Assembly (NCBI RefSeq): GCF_900186585.1
Contig: NZ_FYDD01000004.1
Span: 1 to 64,000 of the forward strand
DNA from: Massiliimalia timonensis
Lineage (GTDB): Bacteria > Bacillota > Clostridia > Oscillospirales > Ruminococcaceae
Direction: 5' to 3'
Length of the DNA: 64,000 bases
Below are positions 27,709 through 36,336 of this stretch, piece by piece (the stretch's first letter is position 1; each line of letters begins with the position of its first letter). Made by a program: the position numbers and the translations under genes. The notes under the pieces were generated by a model that worked only from the letters and a program-made list of their open reading frames with translations, was not told the DNA's origin and searched no databases.

Positions 27709-27972
27709 ATGATGGCAGATTCTAAAACGGTGCTGCGGCTGTTAAAAACAGCCCGCGGGCAAATCGACGGGATTATCCGTATGGTGGAGGAGGACCGCTA
27801 CTGCATTGACATTTCTAACCAGCTAATGGCTACGGAATCTATCCTCCGGAAAACAAACCGGGAAGTCATTCACGCACATATGGAGCACTGTGTAAAGCAG
27901 GCCATGGAAACCGGCGACTCGGAAGAAAAGCTGAAAGAGGTATTAGCTTTGATCGACAAGTTGAACCGATAA
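27709..27972 (+). CDS. csoR: Copper-sensing transcriptional repressor CsoR
   Basis: An all-helical dimeric or tetrameric repressor of 87 residues. The Cu(I)-binding triad C-H-C is present as C32, H57 and C61, with the spacings (25 and 4) of characterised CsoR. The conserved RGQIDGI segment is at 16-22. It follows copA by 20 bases with GGGAGGG before the ATG and most likely binds the operator at 25127-25148. Confidence 0.92.
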   Translation: MMADSKTVLRLLKTARGQIDGIIRMVEEDRYCIDISNQLMATESILRKTNREVIHAHMEHCVKQAMETGDSEEKLKEVLALIDKLNR

Positions 27973-27974
27973 GC

Positions 27975-28011
27975 AAAAAAGCAGAGTGAGTAAAACTCAC
28001 TCTGCTTTTTT
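27975..28011. terminator. Bidirectional terminator after csoR
   Basis: A perfect 17-bp stem (AAAAAAGCAGAGTGAGT and its complement, loop AAA) overlaps the end of the convergent lipoprotein gene. Confidence 0.85.
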
Positions 28012-28347
28012 AAGTTCCGCATCATTTTCTACTAAAGAAACAGCAAATACTTCGTGGATCTGTGCGGGATAAGATTCCGCGACCGAACCGGAATATGCGA
28101 CACGAACCAACTGTCCCTCTTCTAACAAAGGCAGCTTATCCGCTGGGATTTCCACCGTACTGACCATGATCTGATCTGCGCTTTTTCGTTCCGGTTCCCC
28201 GGCTAGCGGTTCCACCAACACAGCATGATCAAAGACCTCCAGCACCTTGGCGTCAAAGTCCTGTGCGCTTGCCGACTCCGCGCAGCTTGTCACCACAAGG
28301 CAAAGAAAACACAGGAAAACTAATATAACAGCCGCTCCCTTTTTCAT
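27997..28347 (-). CDS. Small lipoprotein of unknown function
   Basis: A 116-residue lipoprotein: a hydrophobic signal with lipobox VVTSC at about 18-22, then a compact domain of about 90 residues (DFDAKVLEVFDHAVLVEP, GQLVRVAYSG). This resembles small OB-like secreted domains such as DUF3221, though I cannot assign it firmly. Its ATG overlaps the TGA of the upstream phosphotransferase gene (ATGA), so the two are translationally coupled. Confidence 0.6.
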   Translation of the reverse strand: MKKGAAVILVFLCFLCLVVTSCAESASAQDFDAKVLEVFDHAVLVEPLAGEPERKSADQIMVSTVEIPADKLPLLEEGQLVRVAYSGSVAESYPAQIHEVFAVSLVENDAELKKAE

Positions 28348-29831
28348 GATTCTTTCTCCAGCCGTTCCTCGATCGCGCTAATCAAAATTTTCAGCGCCTT
28401 AATTCTTGCGAACCGCTTATCTTGGGATTCAATGATATTCCACGGGGCAAAATCGGTCGAGGTATTTCGCAGCATGTCGTTGACAGCTTCTTCATAAAGG
28501 CTCCATTTTTCCCGGTTCCTCCAGTCCTCTTCTGTAATTTTCCAGCGTTTGGCCGGCGTGTTTTCCCGTTCTTTGAACCGTTTTAGCTGTTCGTCCTGAT
28601 CAATATGGATCCAGAATTTCACAATTACCGCGCCCCAGTCGGATAATTCTTTCTCAAACTCATTGATTTCCCGGTAAGCGCGGCGCCATTGGTCTTGTGT
28701 ACAAAAGCCCTCGATCCGTTCCACCATGACCCGGCCGTACCAAGTACGGTCAAAAATAGCGATATGCCCCGTTTTAGGCAGGCGTTTCCAAAACCGCCAT
28801 AAATAGTGATGCGCCAGTTCCGTTTTATCTGGGGCGGCGACCGGGATCACTTCGTAGCCTCTCGGGTCGAGCGCTGCGGCCACCCGTTTGATGTTCCCGC
28901 CTTTCCCGGCCGCATCCCAGCCCTCATAGGCGATCACCACCGGAATCTTTTTGCGGTAAAGCTTGTTATGAAGTTTTTTCAGCTTTGCCTGCGCTTCCTT
29001 TAACTGCTGTTGGTAACGATCCGGTTCGATCTGTTTATCCAACCGGATCTCCGATAACTTTGGAATAGAAACCAAATCAAAATCCCCCGGCTGGATTTCC
29101 CCGCTTGTGGATTTACCGTCTTTCCTTTCCAAGGCACGTTCAATTTCCGAAACTACTGTCCGGTATATTTGGATCACCGCGCTGTTCTGATCGTGGCTTC
29201 CTACGATCTGCCACGGTGCATATTCCGTGCTGGTTTCCCGAAGTGTTTGGTCAAACACCTGATAGTAATCATCATAATGCCGGTTGCGTTTCCAGTCCAG
29301 TTCCGTTACCCGCCAAGCGGTATTTTTGTTTTCCTCCAATTTGGAAAAACGTTTCTTTTGCTCCTTCTGGTCGATGTGCAGGAAAAATTTGATCAGCAAG
29401 GTCCCGTCGTCAGCAAGCTGGCGCTCAAAGGTCTTGACGCTTTCGATCCGTCTAAGACGCTCCTTTCTGGATACCTTTTCCTCCAAAACGGCTGTCGTAA
29501 TATCCTGATACCAGCTCCTGTCAAACACAGCGATCTCCCCCTGGGCAGGGATCGCTGTCCAGTACCGCCACAAAAGCGGTTTCCTGGATTCCGCCGCATC
29601 CGCGCCGACAAATGATGTAACTCCTGCACCGCGGGGATCAAAATTAAGAATCAATTTGGAAATAAGGCTCCCCTTTCCCGCGGCGCCCCAGCCGTCAAAC
29701 AGAATGATCACCGACAGTTTTTTCTCTTTCACCTGCTGCTGCAATTCTGTCAAACGCAGCTTCAGGCGTTCTGCCTCCGGTTTGTACTCTTCTTTGATCA
29801 TAACCTTTTTTAAGTTGACTTTTTCCAACAT
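28344..29831 (-). CDS. pap: Polyphosphate:AMP phosphotransferase (two PPK2 domains)
   Basis: Transfers phosphate from polyphosphate to AMP, giving ADP. The 495 residues hold two consecutive PPK2 domains, each with its own P-loop: FDGWGAAGKGS near residue 45 and YEGWDAAGKGGN near 300. Both have the lid-type WxxxPxxG and IFDRSWYQ or IFDRTWYG motifs. Two-domain PPK2 of this length is the class II AMP-phosphorylating type. I chose the ATG at 29831. The -10 TATAAT on this strand (29860-29865) leaves only a short leader, so the ATG seven codons earlier is less likely. Confidence 0.88.
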   Translation of the reverse strand: MLEKVNLKKVMIKEEYKPEAERLKLRLTELQQQVKEKKLSVIILFDGWGAAGKGSLISKLILNFDPRGAGVTSFVGADAAESRKPLLWRYWTAIPAQGEIAVFDRSWYQDITTAVLEEKVSRKERLRRIESVKTFERQLADDGTLLIKFFLHIDQKEQKKRFSKLEENKNTAWRVTELDWKRNRHYDDYYQVFDQTLRETSTEYAPWQIVGSHDQNSAVIQIYRTVVSEIERALERKDGKSTSGEIQPGDFDLVSIPKLSEIRLDKQIEPDRYQQQLKEAQAKLKKLHNKLYRKKIPVVIAYEGWDAAGKGGNIKRVAAALDPRGYEVIPVAAPDKTELAHHYLWRFWKRLPKTGHIAIFDRTWYGRVMVERIEGFCTQDQWRRAYREINEFEKELSDWGAVIVKFWIHIDQDEQLKRFKERENTPAKRWKITEEDWRNREKWSLYEEAVNDMLRNTSTDFAPWNIIESQDKRFARIKALKILISAIEERLEKES

Positions 29832-29897
29832 TCCAGTTACACCGCCTTTCATTACCCTTATTATACATCAGAAAAAGAAAGAATACACTTATTTTTA

Positions 29898-29939
29898 CAA
29901 AAAAACAACGGCAGAAAGCTTTTAAAAGCTTCTGCCGTT
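29898..29939 (-). terminator. Terminator of the purine permease gene
   Basis: AACGGCAGA and AGCTTTT pair with their complements (one bulge), followed on the minus strand by seven T residues. Confidence 0.85.
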
Positions 29940-29961
29940 ATCAGAGAATTTTTTAGAATGA

Positions 29962-31377
29962 TTAGTGGGTCAGGAACAGCATCGCCAAGAACAGCAGCGT
30001 GATAACCCAAGTCCCACCTTTGATTTCTCGAACTTTTCCTGTGAACAGCTTGATCGCAACATAAGAGATCAAACCAAACGCGATACCGTAAGAAATATTA
30101 TAAGCAAACGGCATGAACGCGATCGTCAAAAACGCCGGAACAGCCACATCAATAGAATGCCAGTCAATCTCTTTTACGCAAGCCATCATCAGAACGCCGA
30201 CATAAATCAAAGCGGCAGCTGTTGCGCAGCTTGGAACCAGCTGTGCGACCGGGCTTAAGAACATTGCGATAAAGAACAGGACCGCTGTGGAAATAGAGGT
30301 CAACCCAGTCCGTCCGCCCTCTGCAACACCGGAAGAGGATTCTACGAAAGTAGTAACGGTGGAAGTACCGCAAACCGCACCAGTAGTGGTGGCAATCGCA
30401 TCAGCCAGCATTGCGCGGTCCATGTTTGGAACTTCCCCTTCTTTGGTCAGCATGTTGCCGCGCGCGCAGGCGCCGTAAAGGGTGCCAAGGGTGTCAAACA
30501 TATCCACCATACAGAACGCCAAAGCTGTGGTAATGATAATCAAAACAAGGTTTGCCGTACCATGAGCATCCGCATACGCAGAGAAGTTAAAGCCTTCGGT
30601 GAACACTTTCCCGAATGCTTCTGTGCCAAATGCCTTAAACGCCTCAAACGGACTGGACATCGTAATTCCCAGATTTGCATAAAAGTCCGGAACAGTGAAA
30701 CCTAACAGGTAGTACAGAACGGCGCCGCCAAGGATTCCCCACAAAACTGCCCCGCGGACGTTTCGTTTGGACATAATAGCGATCGCCAGTACCGCGATCA
30801 CAGTTACCAGCATCGGCATAATGGTAGCCCAACTGCCTTCTGTCAGCAGGTTAAAGGAACCAAGGGTGACCCCGGTAGAGGTGCTTGGAACAACGATCTT
30901 CGCATTCTGCAGACCCAAAAATGCAATAAACAGGCCGATACCAGCCGGAATTGCAACCCGGACTGTCTGCGGGATCGCAGTAAAGATCTTTTTCCGCAGG
31001 CCGGTCGCCGTCAGGATAATGAAGATGATACCATCAAACAAAACCAATACCAACGCATTCGCGTAGGTCAGGCCAAAGCCGACACAGACTGTGTAGACAA
31101 AGAAGGCGTTGAGTCCCATCCCGCTGGCCTGTGCAAGCGGCAGGTTGGCAAGCAAGCCGATCAACAGCGTACCCACTACTGCGGAGATCGCGGTAGCGAT
31201 GTAGATCGCGCCGTAAGAAACGCCCAAAGGCATGGAACCATCACCGAACGGATCTGCAAACATGTTGGCATTTACCATCAGGATATACACCATCGCGAAG
31301 AAGGTGGTGATCCCGGCCAAAATTTCAGTCCGGACTGTTGTTCCATGTTCTTTCAGTTTAAAAAACTTCTCTAACAT
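29962..31377 (-). CDS. pbuG: NCS2-family guanine/hypoxanthine permease (AzgA/PbuG-like)
   Basis: A proton-coupled nucleobase importer. The 471 residues have about 13 hydrophobic helices. Family marks are the opening EHGTTVRTEILAGITTFFAM, the ASGMGLNAFFVY loop, and GTSTVTTFVESSSGVAEGGRTG, which carries the Glu of the substrate site. These place it in the AzgA branch for hypoxanthine, guanine and adenine. The ribosome binding site AGGAGG is strong. The guanine-class riboswitch upstream supports the substrate call. Confidence 0.9.
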   Translation of the reverse strand: MLEKFFKLKEHGTTVRTEILAGITTFFAMVYILMVNANMFADPFGDGSMPLGVSYGAIYIATAISAVVGTLLIGLLANLPLAQASGMGLNAFFVYTVCVGFGLTYANALVLVLFDGIIFIILTATGLRKKIFTAIPQTVRVAIPAGIGLFIAFLGLQNAKIVVPSTSTGVTLGSFNLLTEGSWATIMPMLVTVIAVLAIAIMSKRNVRGAVLWGILGGAVLYYLLGFTVPDFYANLGITMSSPFEAFKAFGTEAFGKVFTEGFNFSAYADAHGTANLVLIIITTALAFCMVDMFDTLGTLYGACARGNMLTKEGEVPNMDRAMLADAIATTTGAVCGTSTVTTFVESSSGVAEGGRTGLTSISTAVLFFIAMFLSPVAQLVPSCATAAALIYVGVLMMACVKEIDWHSIDVAVPAFLTIAFMPFAYNISYGIAFGLISYVAIKLFTGKVREIKGGTWVITLLFLAMLFLTH

Positions 31378-31396
31378 TTTGTTTCCTCCTATTGAA

Positions 31397-31428
31397 AAAA
31401 ATAAGACCGGTCAAGCCAAAGCCCAATC
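31397..31428 (-). terminator. Probable riboswitch-controlled terminator before the permease
   Basis: On the minus strand GACCG and CGGTC close an 18-base interior and are followed by TTATTTTTTT, 20 bases before the start codon. The short stem makes this tentative; which strand competes with the aptamer is not clear. Confidence 0.4.
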
Positions 31429-31539
31429 GGTCACCAGTGCAAAAAGTGCATCCCTTGTTTCGACCCTAGTTTTATCAAACAAAAGCGCAAAAGCAAGGTG
31501 TTCCGCCAAGGCGGACCTAAACCGAAGAATCCTTATAGC

Positions 31540-31602
31540 GCAGACAATTTAAGGTTGCCGCATAGAGAATCTCATTCCATATCAATGAGCTTATATAAGT
31601 AC
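31540..31602 (-). ncRNA. Guanine-class purine riboswitch aptamer
   Basis: On the minus strand the conserved parts run in order: TATATAA; the P2 hairpin CTCATT/AATGAG with loop GATATGG; CTCTAT; then P3 with loop ACCTTAAAT; then CGCTATAAG. The two loops keep the GG and CC that form the L2-L3 contact. The J3/1 base matching position 74 is C, which selects guanine or hypoxanthine over adenine. P3 needs one bulged base and J2/3 is about one base longer than usual, so this is a divergent member. Confidence 0.8.
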
Positions 31603-31612
31603 TTCCAACAGA

Positions 31613-31642
31613 AAAAAAGAAAACGGAATCGTTTTCTTTTTT
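31613..31642. terminator. Terminator-like hairpin between promoter and riboswitch
   Basis: The 13-bp perfect stem AAAAAAGAAAACG with its complement (loop GAAT) ends in T runs on both strands. It lies between the proposed permease promoter and the aptamer, which is unusual. Confidence 0.5.
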
Positions 31643-31679
31643 CGTCATTTCAAGCAGTTTTTACAACTGTTATGCCTAT

Positions 31680-31708
31680 ATCTTACACTTTTTTACAACA
31701 CATTTCAA
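31680..31708 (-). promoter_or_regulatory. Promoter of the riboswitch-permease unit
   Basis: Minus-strand -35 TTGAAA (31703-31708), 17 bases, -10 TAAGAT (31680-31685). Confidence 0.5.
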
Positions 31709-31822
31709 TAGTAATATGAAAGAATTGTTAATTTTATTTATATTAACTATGAAAAAAAGTGAAAATTAGGCATTATGATGAACCTTTTAAAATTTGTTCT
31801 CATCCCGGCAAGCCTCAAAAAC

Positions 31823-31857
31823 AAAAGCCAAACATGCTTTTCCATGTTTGGCTTTTT
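31823..31857 (-). terminator. Terminator of the flavin reductase gene
   Basis: A perfect 14-bp stem (AAAAGCCAAACATG and its complement) with a six-base loop lies directly behind the stop codon. Confidence 0.8.
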
Positions 31858-31864
31858 GATGATG

Positions 31865-32398
31865 TTATTTTTTCAGGTAGGCGCTCTGCACCTCAGCAAA
31901 ATAGCAGTGATGGTAATCGTGCTCAGGATACCATTTCTCAATCCCCTTGTCGATCATCTCCTCCGGTTTGATGTCATATGCATACATCTTCCGGCAAACC
32001 AACACCATATCCGCTTCCTCAAACCCCACTGCCCCGTCAAAATCACGGGCAGTCAGGCCGCATTCCTTGGCTTTGTCGTAATCCCGCCCGGAGTGGCTCC
32101 CGCAAAAATTGAGCGCCGGACGATACGTTTCCCCGCGGAAGAAAGACAGGGTGAACAACTCGCCCTGTTCTAAAAATTCAAAGGTATACCGCTGCGGCCG
32201 GATAAACGAATTGACCACCGGTTTTCCCCAGAAAATCCCCATGGTGCCCCAGCTGGCGGTCATGGTATTGTAATGCTCCATATTGCCGCCGGTGATCAGA
32301 TACCATTCCTTGCCAATCAGTTCAAACGGATTTACTTTTAATACAGATGGATCTCCCATCAGGTCCTTTTGTTCTAGTTTTTTAAATTCGGCCATCAT
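31865..32398 (-). CDS. Flavin reductase family protein (FMN-binding split barrel)
   Basis: A 177-residue cytoplasmic flavoprotein of the flavin reductase-like fold. The segment WYLITGG, the TMTASWGTMGIFW stretch that contacts flavin, and SFIRPQRYTFEFLE follow the family order. The physiological substrate is unknown; anaerobes keep several of these. GGGAGAG precedes two adjacent ATG codons, so the first residue is uncertain by one codon. Confidence 0.82.
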   Translation of the reverse strand: MMAEFKKLEQKDLMGDPSVLKVNPFELIGKEWYLITGGNMEHYNTMTASWGTMGIFWGKPVVNSFIRPQRYTFEFLEQGELFTLSFFRGETYRPALNFCGSHSGRDYDKAKECGLTARDFDGAVGFEEADMVLVCRKMYAYDIKPEEMIDKGIEKWYPEHDYHHCYFAEVQSAYLKK

Positions 32399-32438
32399 AA
32401 TCTCTCCCTTTCTATGCTTTATTATAGTAGTTTTTTCT

Positions 32439-32474
32439 GAAAAAAATGACTGCTCCGGGCAGAGCAGTCATTTT
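32439..32474. terminator. Terminator after purL
   Basis: A perfect 15-bp stem (AAAAAATGACTGCTC and its complement) around a six-base loop, with T runs on both strands. Confidence 0.75.
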
Positions 32475-32499
32475 TTAGGAATGAGCTGTCAGCCCATAC

Positions 32500-35400
32500 T
32501 TATTTTGTAAAATATTCTACACCGGAACGGAAGATCATTTGATCCTTATCTCCCGGTACATTTTTACAGATATTGCTACCGATTCGCTCACTGTGGCCCA
32601 TTTTGCCCAATACACGGCCATCTGGAGATGTGATCCCTTCAATGGCAGTCATAGAGGTATTCGGGTTGAAACGGATGTCATAGGTCGGGTCGCCGTTTAA
32701 GTTGACGTACTGGGTCGCGATCTGCCCATGATCCGCCAATTTTTTGATCAGCCCTTTATCCGCCACAAAGCGCCCTTCCCCGTGAGAGATCGCAATGGTG
32801 TGGATGTCGCCGACATTCACGTTTGCGAACCACGGTGATTTATTGGAACAGATCCGGGTGTGGACCATCTTCGACTGATGGCGGCCGATGGTGTTAAAGG
32901 TCAGCGTCGGCGCGTCGTTTTCCATTTCTACGATCTCGCCGTAAGGCACCAGCCCCAGTTTGATCAAGGCCTGGAACCCGTTGCAGATCCCCAGCATCAA
33001 ACCGTCGCGGTTTTGCAGCAGTTCGTGAACGCTGTCCTTGATCATCGGGTTGCGGAAGAAAGAGGTGATGAATTTCCCGGATCCTTCCGGCTCGTCCCCG
33101 CCCGAGAAGCCGCCCGGGATCATGATGATCTGGGACTGCTGGATCAGCTTGTTGAATTCCTGCACGCTTTCTTCGATCTGGGAGCTGTTCTGGTTTTTGA
33201 CGACGAACACCTCAGCTTTAGCGCCGGCACGTTCAAATACCCTTGCCGTATCGTATTCGCAGTTGGTGCCCGGGAATACCGGGATCAAAACGCGCGGTTT
33301 TGCAACCGGCTGCGACGCTTTCAGCCGTTCTACCGGCTGATGGTAGGTAATGGTATTTACCGGTTTGCTGGTGGTCTTGATATTGCACGGGAAGATCCCT
33401 TCCAGCTTGTCCTCATACTGTTTTTGCAGAAGCTTTAGATCTAGCATCTGCAAAGACGGGAACACCACCATATATTTAGAGGTCGTAACGCCGATAATAT
33501 CTAGTTTTTCCGCCTGAGCGGAATCGCCGCGCAGTTCTACCAGGAAGCCGCCGTATACCGGGTTAAAGATCAGGGTATCATCCAGTTCCTTGACAAATTT
33601 CATCCCGATCTGGTTGCCCATTGCCATTTTAGCAACTGCTTCCGCAATCCCGCCGGCAGACAACGCGTAGCAGGATTCCGCATGCCCCTGATCGATCAGC
33701 TGTTCTACTAAATCAAAGGTTTCCTTCACGCTGCCAAAATCCGGGAGGCCGTGCTCATCATAACGCGGTAAAATCAGTGCTATAGGGTTCCCCGCATTTT
33801 TAAACTCCGGTGAAACGACCTTGTTCGCATCTGTCACCGACACTGCAAAGGATACCAAAGTCGGCGGTACATCAATATCCTCAAAGGTTCCGGACATGGA
33901 ATCCTTTCCGCCGATCGCGGCAATACCCATGGAAATCTGCGCCTGATACGCCCCCAACAGAGCTGCCAATGGCTGGCCCCAGCGTTTCGGGTCGTTTTTG
34001 GTGCGTTCAAAGTATTCCTGGAAGGTAAGCCAGCATTGATGATAGCTTCCGCCCACGGCAACCACCTTTGCAATGGACTCTATCACCGCATACATTGCAC
34101 CCAAATAGGGACTCTGTTCACTGATCATTGGGTTAAAGCCCCATGCCATCACAGAAGAAGTGTCAGTTTGCCCCTCTAAAACTGGGATCTTCGCGACCAT
34201 CGCCTGAGTCGGGGTCATCTGGTGTTCCCCGCCGTACGGCATCAGAACAGTCCCTGCGCCGATAGTGGAGTCAAACCGTTCCACCAGCCCCTTTTGAGAG
34301 CAGAGATTCAAGTCGGACAGATGCTCCATCCAGTCTTCGGCTGTATTTTTATAATCATGCACCGGCTCAACAGCCTGCTTTGTTACAACTATGTCGGTAT
34401 GTTTGTCTGCGCCATTAGAATTTAAAAATTCTCTGGAAAGGTTGACGATCTCATTGCCCTGCCAGGACATTCTCAGCCTTGGTTCTTCTGTTACCCGAGC
34501 AACGACCGTCGCCTCAATATTTTCTTTTTCCGCCTCAGCAATGAAGCGCTCTACATCTTTTGCACGGACTACGCAGGCCATCCGTTCCTGAGATTCAGAA
34601 ATCGCTAGCTCGGTGCCGTCCAACCCATCGTATTTTTTCGGGACCGCGTCCAAATTGATTTCCAGTCCGTCCGCCAGTTCCCCGATCGCGACGGAAACAC
34701 CGCCCGCGCCGAAGTCGTTGCAACGGCGGATCAGGGTAGTTACCTCCGGTTTGCGGAACAAGCGCTGCAATTTCCGTTCTTCCGGCGGGTTTCCCTTCTG
34801 TACTTCGGAGCCGCAGCTTTCAATAGATTCGATGGTATGGGATTTAGAGGAGCCAGTCGCTCCGCCGCAACCGTCGCGCCCGGTCTTTCCGCCCAGCAGA
34901 ACGATCATGTCGCCCGCTTCCGGCACTTCCCGAATCACATGGCTTGCCGGAGCCGCGCCCACAACAGCGCCGATCTCCATTCTCTTTGCCGCATAGCCGG
35001 GATGGTAAATCTCTGCCACATGCCCGGTAGCCAGCCCGATCTGGTTTCCGTAAGAGCTGTACCCGTTCGCAGCGCCCACTGTGATTTTTCTCTGCGGCAG
35101 CTTTCCTGCCATGGTATCCTTGATCGGCAGCAGCGGGTCGGCCGCGCCAGTCACACGCATCGCCTGATAAACGTAAGAACGCCCGGACAACGGGTCGCGG
35201 ATCGCCCCTCCCAAACAGGTGGCGGCGCCGCCGAACGGTTCGATCTCGGTCGGATGATTGTGGGTTTCGTTTTTAAACATCAGCAGCCAGTCCTGCTCTT
35301 CCCCGTCGATCTCCACCTTGATTTTTACAGAGCAGGCGTTGATCTCTTCCGATTCATCCAGATCCTTCAAAATGCCGTCTTTTTTCAGTTTCTTTGCCGC

Positions 35401-36225
35401 AATGGTGGCCAGATCCATTAAGGTGACCGGCTTGTCCTTTCTGCCCGCATACAGTTCTTCCCGGGTCAAAAGGTATTCACGGTAAGTTTTTTCAATGAAG
35501 GGATCCTCGATAGTAACATGTTCAATATTGGTAGAAAAGGTAGTGTGACGACAGTGATCCGACCAATAGGTGTCGATCATCCGGATCTCGGTGATCGTAG
35601 GATCTCTTTGTTCGGTTTCCTTAAAGTAACGCTGGCAAAAAGCGATGTCATCGCAGTCCATTGCCAGTCCATATTTTGTGACAAAATCAGCCAGCTCCTG
35701 CTCGGAAAGCGCAATAAACCCATGCAGCGTTTCCACTGAGGACGGCGTTTCATACTTCACGTTCAAGGTGTCCACCGGTTCCAGAGAAGCCCCGCGGCTT
35801 TCTACCGGATTGATCAAATAATCCTTGATCTTTGCAAATTCTTCGTCCGTGACCGCACCGCCCAGCAGGTATACCCGCGCGTTGCGCACCGCCGGCCGCT
35901 TATCCTGCGTCATCAGGCTGATGCACTGCGCCGCAGAGTCCGCACGCTGGTCAAACTGTCCCGGCAGGTATTCGATCGCAAACACACGGTTTCCCTCCAC
36001 CTGGGGCAGTTCCGTGTAGGTGACGTCCACAGCCGGTTCCGAAAGAATCGTGACCGTTGCCTGATCAAACGCTTCTTTGGAAAGTCCTTCCACATCATAG
36101 CGGTTTAGTAGGCGCACAGATTCTACACTGTCGATTGCAAGCGCTGTTTTCAGATCGCTTAAAATATGAGCGGCTTCTACAGCAAACTCTTCCTTTTTCT
36201 CAACGTAAATACGAAAAACTGACAT
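32500..36225 (-). CDS. purL: Phosphoribosylformylglycinamidine synthase, single-chain clostridial type
   Basis: Fourth step of purine synthesis: FGAR, glutamine and ATP to FGAM. The 1,241 residues combine a PurS-like N-terminus, two AIR-synthase-like halves (SDHCRHTTF near 230; KNETHNHPTEIEPFGGAATCLGGAIRD split over the first active site) and a PurQ-type class I glutaminase at the end, with the nucleophile in LGICNGFQ and PGGFSGGDEPEGSG. It is shorter than proteobacterial PurL and matches the clostridial form. The ATG at 36225 follows AGGAG by eight bases; a GTG three codons earlier is too close. A -10 TATAAT lies upstream near 36270 with a T-rich spacer. Confidence 0.94.
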   Translation of the reverse strand: MSVFRIYVEKKEEFAVEAAHILSDLKTALAIDSVESVRLLNRYDVEGLSKEAFDQATVTILSEPAVDVTYTELPQVEGNRVFAIEYLPGQFDQRADSAAQCISLMTQDKRPAVRNARVYLLGGAVTDEEFAKIKDYLINPVESRGASLEPVDTLNVKYETPSSVETLHGFIALSEQELADFVTKYGLAMDCDDIAFCQRYFKETEQRDPTITEIRMIDTYWSDHCRHTTFSTNIEHVTIEDPFIEKTYREYLLTREELYAGRKDKPVTLMDLATIAAKKLKKDGILKDLDESEEINACSVKIKVEIDGEEQDWLLMFKNETHNHPTEIEPFGGAATCLGGAIRDPLSGRSYVYQAMRVTGAADPLLPIKDTMAGKLPQRKITVGAANGYSSYGNQIGLATGHVAEIYHPGYAAKRMEIGAVVGAAPASHVIREVPEAGDMIVLLGGKTGRDGCGGATGSSKSHTIESIESCGSEVQKGNPPEERKLQRLFRKPEVTTLIRRCNDFGAGGVSVAIGELADGLEINLDAVPKKYDGLDGTELAISESQERMACVVRAKDVERFIAEAEKENIEATVVARVTEEPRLRMSWQGNEIVNLSREFLNSNGADKHTDIVVTKQAVEPVHDYKNTAEDWMEHLSDLNLCSQKGLVERFDSTIGAGTVLMPYGGEHQMTPTQAMVAKIPVLEGQTDTSSVMAWGFNPMISEQSPYLGAMYAVIESIAKVVAVGGSYHQCWLTFQEYFERTKNDPKRWGQPLAALLGAYQAQISMGIAAIGGKDSMSGTFEDIDVPPTLVSFAVSVTDANKVVSPEFKNAGNPIALILPRYDEHGLPDFGSVKETFDLVEQLIDQGHAESCYALSAGGIAEAVAKMAMGNQIGMKFVKELDDTLIFNPVYGGFLVELRGDSAQAEKLDIIGVTTSKYMVVFPSLQMLDLKLLQKQYEDKLEGIFPCNIKTTSKPVNTITYHQPVERLKASQPVAKPRVLIPVFPGTNCEYDTARVFERAGAKAEVFVVKNQNSSQIEESVQEFNKLIQQSQIIMIPGGFSGGDEPEGSGKFITSFFRNPMIKDSVHELLQNRDGLMLGICNGFQALIKLGLVPYGEIVEMENDAPTLTFNTIGRHQSKMVHTRICSNKSPWFANVNVGDIHTIAISHGEGRFVADKGLIKKLADHGQIATQYVNLNGDPTYDIRFNPNTSMTAIEGITSPDGRVLGKMGHSERIGSNICKNVPGDKDQMIFRSGVEYFTK

Positions 36226-36336
36226 CTGCCACACTCCTATAATTTTTTAAAAATTGTCGCAATTTTATTATACTAAAAAAAAACACAAAATTCTATAGAT
36301 AATTATTACATTTTGCATAAAGGAACGATCTTTTAT

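Noticed and set aside
36226-36336. Purine riboswitch ahead of purL
   Set aside because: None of the aptamer's conserved segments occur, and the space is too short.
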